Shown here piece by piece: positions 48,969 to 64,000 of a DNA stretch of 64,000 bases. Below the pieces are notes generated by a model that was given only the letters and a program-made list of their open reading frames with translations, searched no databases and had not been told where the DNA came from. A program made the position numbers and the translations under genes. This stretch comes from Paragordius varius (Eukaryota > Nematomorpha), in contig OZ176052.1 of the NCBI GenBank assembly GCA_964247055.1, positions 10,788,001 through 10,852,000 on the forward strand. The letters run 5' to 3'. Numbering within the stretch: position 1 is the stretch's first letter; each line of letters begins with the position of its first letter.

Positions 48969-49546
48969 TTAACACTTGGAGACAACCCATTAATTTCAGT
49001 CCTTCGATTCAAATGGGTAGTTAGATACCCCAGGCTTGTTTAAAATCAAATATTAAAAAAATATGGAATAAATTGAAACTATGGAAAAATTTTGCACTTA
49101 TATAACATTAGTGAACCGAAAAATAAAAAATATATTCAAAAATACTTGACATTACTTAGTCAGAGCCCAAAACATAGGTAAAAATTTAGCCAACATGACA
49201 TGTGACCATAAGGTAAATGTAAAAATAATGCAAAATATACCACTTTTTCTTATATCCATGTTAAATGTGATTTTAATAAAAAAGTAAACTTAATAACCTT
49301 AGAATCGAATAAATACAATGATTTGTAAAAATGATGTTGTATAAAAATGGCGTCCAAGTAGTTTGATACGAAACTTCGTTTCCAAAACAAAATTTTATTT
49401 AGATATTTTGGTCTATGTGTATAATTTTTATTTGGATAGAAGCATAATTTTAAATTGGGACTGTTTCCTTCAGTAGTTTTTTAGAAATATCAATTTAAAT
49501 ATTGTCTGGGGTATTAAAATACCCCATTTTAAATCAAAGTGCTAAT
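48969..49546 (+). repeat. R2-family MITE
   Basis: TTAACACTTGGAGACAACCC, then CTTCGATTCAAATGGGTAG, then GTAGTTTGATACGAAACTTC, ending GGGGTATTAAAATACCCCAT and AAAGTGCTAA. Same order as 61,971-62,514. Confidence 0.65.
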
Positions 49547-49734
49547 ACCTAATGATAATTAAATTTTAAATCGCTCTGGAGTATAAAACTAGTCCAAAAG
49601 GTAGAGTATTATGAGTATCTAGCTTTTACCAAAAGTCTTATTTAACAAAATATACGTAAATTTTGCGATTTTCTTATATGGAGCATTCAGCACAAAAATG
49701 TAAATATTAAATTTAATACTCGTAAAGGTTACCG

Positions 49735-50620
49735 CTTAATTACAACGCATTCATTTCAGTCTTCCGATTCGAATTGGGTCTTTGAGGACCCCAGGCTTAT
49801 TTAAAATCAACTTTAATATAGAACAAATTGAAACCATTGTAAAAATTAGCATTTATAACATTGATGCACCAAAATATAATGACAAACTATTTTATGGATA
49901 AAGCCCAATTTAAAAATATAGCCAACTTGACATATATGCATTAGATACTAATAAAAATAATGCAAAGTAAACCATTTTTTCTGTTTATTTAAAGTTAGAT
50001 GTAATAAACACATGGATACAACACATTCATCTCAGTACTTCGATTCAAATTGGAGTAGTTGGATACCAGGCCTGTTATTAAATACAAAAAATATGGAATG
50101 AATTGAAAAATAGCAAAAATTTGCACTCATATAACATTCATGAACCGAAATATAATAAAACATTCAACAATAATACTTGATATTTATTAAGGGGTTACGA
50201 AAGGAAATTAGCCAAGATGACATGTGTGCATAAGCAAAATACAAAAATAATGCAAAATATACCACTTTTCTGTTTATATCATTGTTATTTGTGATTTTAA
50301 TAAAAAAATAAACTTAATTTTAGGCTTAGAATACAATAATGCAAAATATACCACTTTTCTGTTTATATCATTGTTAATTGTGATTTTAATAAAAAAATAA
50401 ACTTAATTTTAGGCTTAGAAATAACACTTTGATTCAAATTGTGGTGTCTAAATACCCCAGACAATATATATAATTTGATATTTTTTAAAAATTACTGACA
50501 GAAACGACTCCAATTTAAATTTATCCTTTTTTATCCTAAAAATTATATAAAAACGACGAAATATCTTATCCATATCAAACTATTTCGCCGCCATTTTTAT
50601 TCAACATTTATTCAAAATAT
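49735..50620 (+). repeat. Two rearranged R2-family copies with an 85-bp tandem duplication
   Basis: Left-type ends begin at about 49,742 and 50,005 (ACACATGGATACAACACATT). At 50,250-50,420 an 85-bp block (AATGCAAAATATACCACTTT ... TTTAGGCTTAGAA) is present twice with about one difference. From about 50,423 the sequence continues with a terminal half in reverse sense (AACACTTTGATTCAAATTG). Confidence 0.55.
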
Positions 50621-50904
50621 ATTTTTATATAATTTAAAAGCTAAAATTAAAACAATTATTTATTCTAATCATATGTAAAATGATAGAACAGAAAAAAGTG
50701 ATTTATTTTGTATTATTTTTATATTTTGCTAATGCACACATGTCAGATTGAATTAATTTTTACCTTCGGCTTTTACCTTATAATAAGCAATATCAAGTTT
50801 CATTGATGAATTCCTTTTTATATTTGGGTTCATTAATGTTATATAAGTGCAAAATTTTGCCATGGTTTCAATTACTTACATATTTGAAGTATTTATTTTT
50901 AAAC

Positions 50905-51467
50905 ACGCCTGTGAATACAACATATTTATTTTAGTCCTTCGATTCAAATTGGGGTAGTTGGATACCCCAGGCCTGTTTAAAATTAAAATCTCTAAAAAAT
51001 ATGGGAGGAATCGAAACCATGGCAAAACTTTGTAACATAAATAAACTAAAATATTAGAAAATTTTATTGAAAATACTTGATTTTATTTATTTTAAGCTAA
51101 ATTTAAAGGTAAAATTTTAGTCAACATGACATGTCTGCAAAGGTAAAATTGAAATAAAATGCAACATAAACTATTCTATATCTATCAATGTATGTAATTT
51201 AAATAAAAAATTAGCTTTGATTTTACCTTTAAAATTACACGAAAACGATATTTTGCAAAAATTTTGTAAAATAAAAATGGCGTCGAAGTAGTTTAAGATG
51301 GAACTTTTTTATCAAAACGAAATTTTATATAGATATTTGGTCTATTTATATAATATTTATTAGGATAGAAGCATTAATTTAAATTGGGACCGTTTCCTTC
51401 AGTATTTTTTTAAAAAATACTAACTTTATGGGGTATTTAGATACCCCAATTTGAATCGAAGTGTTAA
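50905..51467 (+). repeat. R2-family MITE
   Basis: Left end ATACAACATATTTATTTTAG, then CTTCGATTCAAATTGGGGTA; right end GATACCCCAATTTGAATCGA, then AGTGTTAA. Near full length. Confidence 0.65.
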
Positions 51468-51925
51468 ATAAACACGATATTTTGCAAAAATGTTGTAAAA
51501 TAAAAATGGCGTCGATGTAGTTTGATATGGAATGTTTTTTCATAACTAAATTTTTTTAAATATTTATGTTTATTTATTTATTTATTAGGATAAAAGTATA
51601 AATTAAAATTAGGACCGTTTCTTTCAGTTTTTCAAAAACTTAAACTTAAATATAGTCTGGGGTATCCCCAATTTGAATCGAATTAATAAAATATTAAGTT
51701 TTTTAGCGTTAAAATAAAAAAAATACGATATTTTGCAAAATTATTGTAAAATAAAACTGGTAAGCAGTTTGATATGGCGATTTTCTTGAAACTAAATTTT
51801 ATTTAAATATTTTGGCTTCTGTATAATTTTTATTAGAATAGAAGTATAAATATAAATTCAATCCTTCTCTTTATCTAGTTTTTTAACGATTCGATTCGAA
51901 ATGGGGTATCTATGGACTATACAAT
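51468..51925 (+). repeat. Two extra R2 right halves in tandem
   Basis: After the complete copy, the unit AACACGATATTTTGCAAAAA ... GTAGTTTGATATGG ... CCCCAATTTGAATCGAA repeats at 51,468-51,690 and again at about 51,715-51,925. This makes three successive right halves with only one left half. Confidence 0.6.
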
Positions 51926-53617
51926 ATTTAAGTTTATATTTTTACAACTTAAATAAACGTAATTTATTTAAAAAATCTTTATTTGAAGTTTAATATGATA
52001 AAAAGTATTTGTATACCACTTTACCTTTTCACTTTTTTGTCCTGGTATACATTTTGGGGCATTTCAAATACGAGAGCTCGATTTCGTATAATAGTTTTGA
52101 AAGGTATTTTATTTAAAATTCAAGTATCAAATTTTTTATCTAATGTAATAGATAAAAAACCTTATTTTTTTACAGTTTTGTGACATCTAGAGTCTAAAAT
52201 TGGGAGATTTCAAACACGATTTGACGAACAGCTGATATTAAAATTAAAATATATCACGTTTTTGCTGGTAAGTGCCCTGAAAGCTTTTTAAAGTTAATTA
52301 GTGACATTTTCTAACCATAACATACATTAATTTTTCGTTTGAATTAGCGATTTAAAAAAATTATATAAAAAAATGGCGGCAAAAAGTTTGAGATGAGGAC
52401 TCTTTACAATTTTGCAATCTAAAAAAAATTGTATAATGCGCTTTAAAGACCAAAAAACGCATATTATTAAATACGGTTTTATACCTTAAATACTTTTTAA
52501 GATATTCGTATTATAAATCGCTCTCAGATATAAAAGTTTTCCAAAAGGTAATGGGGTGTTAATAATGACATATTAAAATCCACTATAATAAGGTTTTATC
52601 ATAATTACTATTGAAACTAGTTTATTTGACGACACTTAAAGATGTTTGTAAATTTATTATATGTTAAATTTTAATATTATTATACTAAATATAAATATAT
52701 TGATACACAAATTACTAACGGTATCTATGGTTAAATTAAGGTAATAACAAAGGTATAAAGATTCCAGGTAAATTACAAGTAGTGAAAAAATCCATTTTTT
52801 AAATTAAGTATTGTGTGAGATAAAGAAAATATAAAAATTATATATGAGTGAATGCAATAATATATAAATTTGGAATGATAAGATAAATTAAATTTTATAA
52901 AATAAATGCATGAAATTGTACAGTCCCATATAGATACATATATAAGAAATATTTTCAAAAACTATATTTTAATGTAAAAAAATGAAAAAGTTTTAATCAA
53001 TTGATCGTTTGCATTGAACCATGATAAAGTTTATTTGATTGAATAGCCTTATGATTAATTGTAAAAAAAATCCATAGTTTAAAAAAACTTTTTTAAAACT
53101 TAAACTAAATATCAAGAATTTAACAAACATTTAATATTTTAAGGTATATCATGTATAGAGTTGGGTAAGTAGATATTGTTGTTACGACAAGGTATGAGAT
53201 ATCGTTTAAAACCATTTTTTATGCTATTTCCCGGCGTAAGAAAGGAAAAAGATGGAAACCGAAATTTGAAGCTTTGAAAGAATATATCGTTGGGTTTACT
53301 TGTCTTTTTTGGTGTAATGGCATCTAAATTTGGTAATATGTTAAAAATTTGTTTGAATTATCAATAGGAACTAAATTAGATATTGATTATCATAACAAGT
53401 TAAAATTCAATAAAAATATTATTAGTTGTTTTTATTCTTTAAATCTAACTCATAAATATTTTATCCTAAAAAATCAAATTTTTTGAGTCATTTAACTATT
53501 GAACTCGGTTACACAAAAACAGTCCGTTCCAATTCATGAAACATAACAACAAAATATGAAAAATGTCAGATATTTTCAGGCTTTTATAATAATTTACCAT
53601 AGAGATTAAAAATATTA
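51926..53617. other. Gene-free repeat stretch downstream of TESK
   Basis: R1 copy at about 52,200-52,570 (CACGTTTTTGCTGG ... ATGGCGGCAAAAAGT ... AATGGGGTGTTAA). 52,600-53,600 is AT-rich with nothing recognised; the frame 51983..52183 is not supported. Confidence 0.5.
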
Positions 53618-61524
<7,907 letters not shown>

Positions 61525-61970
61525 TAAGATTTAAACCATAGTAGATAGTAATAAAATATGTTTTTAGCATGTATATTTAAAATCTATTCCCGGATAACAT
61601 CAATTAAAATATAAACTTTTAATACTAGATAATTTAAATAGGATTCATGGGAATGAGATTTCGAAATGCATAGAGAAGCTATAAAATAAAATAATAAATC
61701 AGGTTAAAAAATAACAATATTGCACAATTTATGATAATAATTTAATTGCGCAAAAAATATCATAAAGAAGAATCTCAAAATACTTTATTTGTTTTAACAA
61801 ATAACAATACAATTATTTAATACTTAAAAACTATTACAAAAATATTAAATTTTAATATATGGCTTTATCAAAAAGGGCTTACCGTAAAATCATCAGGAAT
61901 GTGGTGAACTGATTAAAACATACATTCCCTAGGAAACGATAAAATAATTGGTAATTCGAAATTTACATGT
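61525..61970. promoter_or_regulatory. TESK 5' flank
   Basis: AT-rich sequence between the TESK start and an R2 MITE. It presumably holds the promoter and 5' UTR. No motif I would name. Confidence 0.35.
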
Positions 61971-62514
61971 ATTAACACTTGGATACAACACACTCATTTT
62001 AGTCCTTCAATTCAAATTGGGGTAGTTGGATACCCCAGGCCTGTTTAAAATCAAATAGTTTAAAAAGTATGGAAGCAATCAAAACCATGGCAAAATTTTG
62101 CACTTATATAACATTCATAAACCGAAATATATAAAAAATTTTATTCAAAAATACTTGATATTACTTATTTTGAGCTAAAACTAAAAGGTGAAAATTTAGT
62201 CAACGTGACATGTGTCAATGCAAAATACACCGCTTTTTCTATTTCTATCAATGTTAGATGTGAATTATATAAAAAATAAGCTTTAGTTTTACCCTTAAAA
62301 TTAAATGAAAACGATATTTTGCAAATTTTTTGTAAAATAAAAATGGCGTCGAAGTAGTTTGAGGTGGATTTTTTTTTCAAAACAAAATTTTATCAAGATA
62401 TTTTGGCATATTTATATAATATTTATCAGGACCGTTCCTTCAGTAGTTTTTCAAAAATTTTTATTTAAATTTAGTCTGGGGTATTAGATACCCCAATTTG
62501 AATCGAAGTGTTAA
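61971..62514 (+). repeat. Complete R2-family MITE (reference copy)
   Basis: 544 bp from TTAACACTTGGATACAACAC to AATCGAAGTGTTAA; the terminal nine bases are inverted repeats. Each end has a sub-terminal hairpin, GGGGTA-loop-TACCCC on the left and GGGGTAT...ATACCCC on the right, next to TTGAATCGAA or its complement. Middle markers are ATTTAGTCAACGTGACATGT and AATGGCGTCGAAGTAGTTTG. No coding. Superfamily unknown; TTAA at both ends could be a target duplication. Confidence 0.7.
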
Positions 62515-64000
62515 AGCAAATGTTTATTAATTTCAATCGACCTCTGAATTTAAAGTTTATATAATATAAATACAATTCTAAATTGCTATTTTTAGATAAA
62601 CGGAAAAATACCGGAATTTTGTGAATTATTTTAATATACACTGTTTCTGATATAAATTGCTATTTTTAGATAAACGGAAAAATACCGGAATTTTGTGAAT
62701 TAAATTTTTAATATACGCTGTTTCTGATAACAAAAAATATTTCATACATACGTTATAAGGTTAAATTTTTGACAAGTTTGGTAAAGCGTTTTTTATGGAG
62801 ATTTGGACCTTGGGGTAAAACACTTTAAGATATTATACATCCATATAATACAATGATTCTATAGATTTTTATCATCTGAGAATTCGATTATCATATATTT
62901 ATATTTTAGGGTAGTTTTCTACCCCAGAACGTTTAAATCAAATAATTTAAAAAATTAAGATATTTGACCAGATTTTCAAGTATGCAAAATTTAACATTTT
63001 TGGCAAATGCTGAATATCTTTTTTTTAAACAAGTGTAAAATCCACAAGATCTTTCATAACAAATTTGCCGCCAGTTTTTGGGTTCTTCAAATTACAAACA
63101 GAATAAGCAAAATTATCTAAAAATTAGATTTTTACAATATTATTTTGCTTTTTAAATGTATCATAAATTTTAAGGCATTTTTTGGAATAAAGCATTTAGC
63201 TTTTATTAAATTTTTAAAAACATAACACTGCGTCCAGAATCAGGGAGTAAAAATATATTTCGATGATATATATATTTTTTTTTTGGAAAATATAGCAGGA
63301 TATTATGGTGCTTTTTGTTTACACGTTTAGATTTAATGTATCAAAAGACTTCTGACTTTATTTAAATTGATATAGTAAACTTCAATTCTCTGATTCAAAT
63401 TTGGAATATTATGGACCCTAGGCCTGTTAATCAAATATGTTTAAAAATATGAAACAAATCGATACCATTGCAAAAGCATGCCCTTATATAGCAATGATGC
63501 ACTGAGACACAAAAAAGGATTCAGTCAAAAAACAAGCTTAATTTATGGATGTACCTAAGGTAACATTTAGTCAAGTGGGCATGTTTACATTAGTTAAATA
63601 AAAAACCACCACTATTTCTGTTTAAAAAAATGTGAGATGTGATTTAAAAAAAACTTGCTTTAATTTTTGCATTAGAATTAAATGAACACGATACGAGTTA
63701 ATGTTATTAAAAAATAACTTCGTTGAAGTCGTATTTATATCATTTTTAATAGGATAAAAGCATAAATATAAATTAATAAAAAAATAAGCAATATTCGAAG
63801 ATATAACCCAGATAATTTTTAGTTTGGGACTTATTATAAAATTATATTATGCTTTATAAAATTTTTATCAACCTGTTTGGTAGAAGCTATTCAATAAACC
63901 AAATTACGTGAATTTATATCAGTTATTATAATTAAATAATAAACCATTTTCATAAAAAAGTTTAATTTTTTTATATATGAGCTTCAATTATATTTTTTAG
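62515..64000. repeat. R1/R2 repeat debris to the right edge
   Basis: A 62-bp block (AAATTGCTATTTTTAGATAA ... TTTTGTGAATT) is tandemly repeated at 62,579-62,705. An R1-type fragment lies at about 62,890-63,250 (GGGTAGTTTTCTACCCCAGA, TTGCCGCCAGTTTTT). A diverged R2 copy lies at about 63,350-63,780 (CTTCAATTCTCTGATTCAAA ... AATGAACACGATACGAG). No gene supported. Confidence 0.5.

Overview
The window is AT-rich animal nuclear DNA that is mostly transposon and repeat sequence, with a handful of spliced genes in it. The genes with recognisable families are metazoan (coronin, TESK-type kinase, calreticulin with an HDEL tail, alpha carbonic anhydrase, DCXR, hydroxypyruvate isomerase), and the standard genetic code fits. 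The most striking feature is intron size. Many introns are only 21-38 nt (two of 21 nt in DCXR, 26/26/27/29/33 nt in HYI, 24/25/28 nt in calreticulin), while other introns in the same or neighbouring genes run from 78 to 1,813 nt. Introns this short are known from dicyemid mesozoans; I infer a dicyemid-like or otherwise intron-reduced small invertebrate, but the window alone does not fix the phylum.

Layout: 1-7.1 kb is the gene-dense end: coronin 5' end (-, runs off the left edge), a small ER-type membrane protein (+), hydroxypyruvate isomerase (-) and alpha carbonic anhydrase (-), whose fourth intron holds a hAT-like MITE and a tRNA-derived SINE. From 7.1 to 19 kb there is no supportable gene; this stretch holds a foldback element (13.16-16.57 kb) with a 2.2-kb non-autonomous Helitron nested in it, carrying a satellite array. 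DCXR lies at 19.0-21.3 kb (+). From 21.3 to 28.5 kb lie dispersed repeats, a compound Helitron with two 5' ends, and a second satellite-bearing Helitron in the opposite orientation. From 29.6 to 33.6 kb are two unidentified but well-supported spliced genes. Two hAT transposons with perfect 8-bp target-site duplications (34.0-37.4 kb and 45.4-48.5 kb) bracket calreticulin (39.1-40.6 kb) and a decayed LINE. From 48.5 to 53.6 kb are arrays of MITEs with TTAACACT termini. A complete TESK-like kinase gene (-) fills 53.6-61.5 kb, and the right edge is MITE sequence again.

Functionally the genes are unlinked housekeeping or signalling genes: actin regulation (coronin; TESK phosphorylates cofilin), ER folding (calreticulin, plus a possible calnexin-tail-like protein) and small-molecule metabolism (HYI, DCXR, CA). 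I see no operon or gene-cluster logic beyond close spacing at the left end. All exon models below come from reading splice motifs and checking that phases close; none has transcript support.
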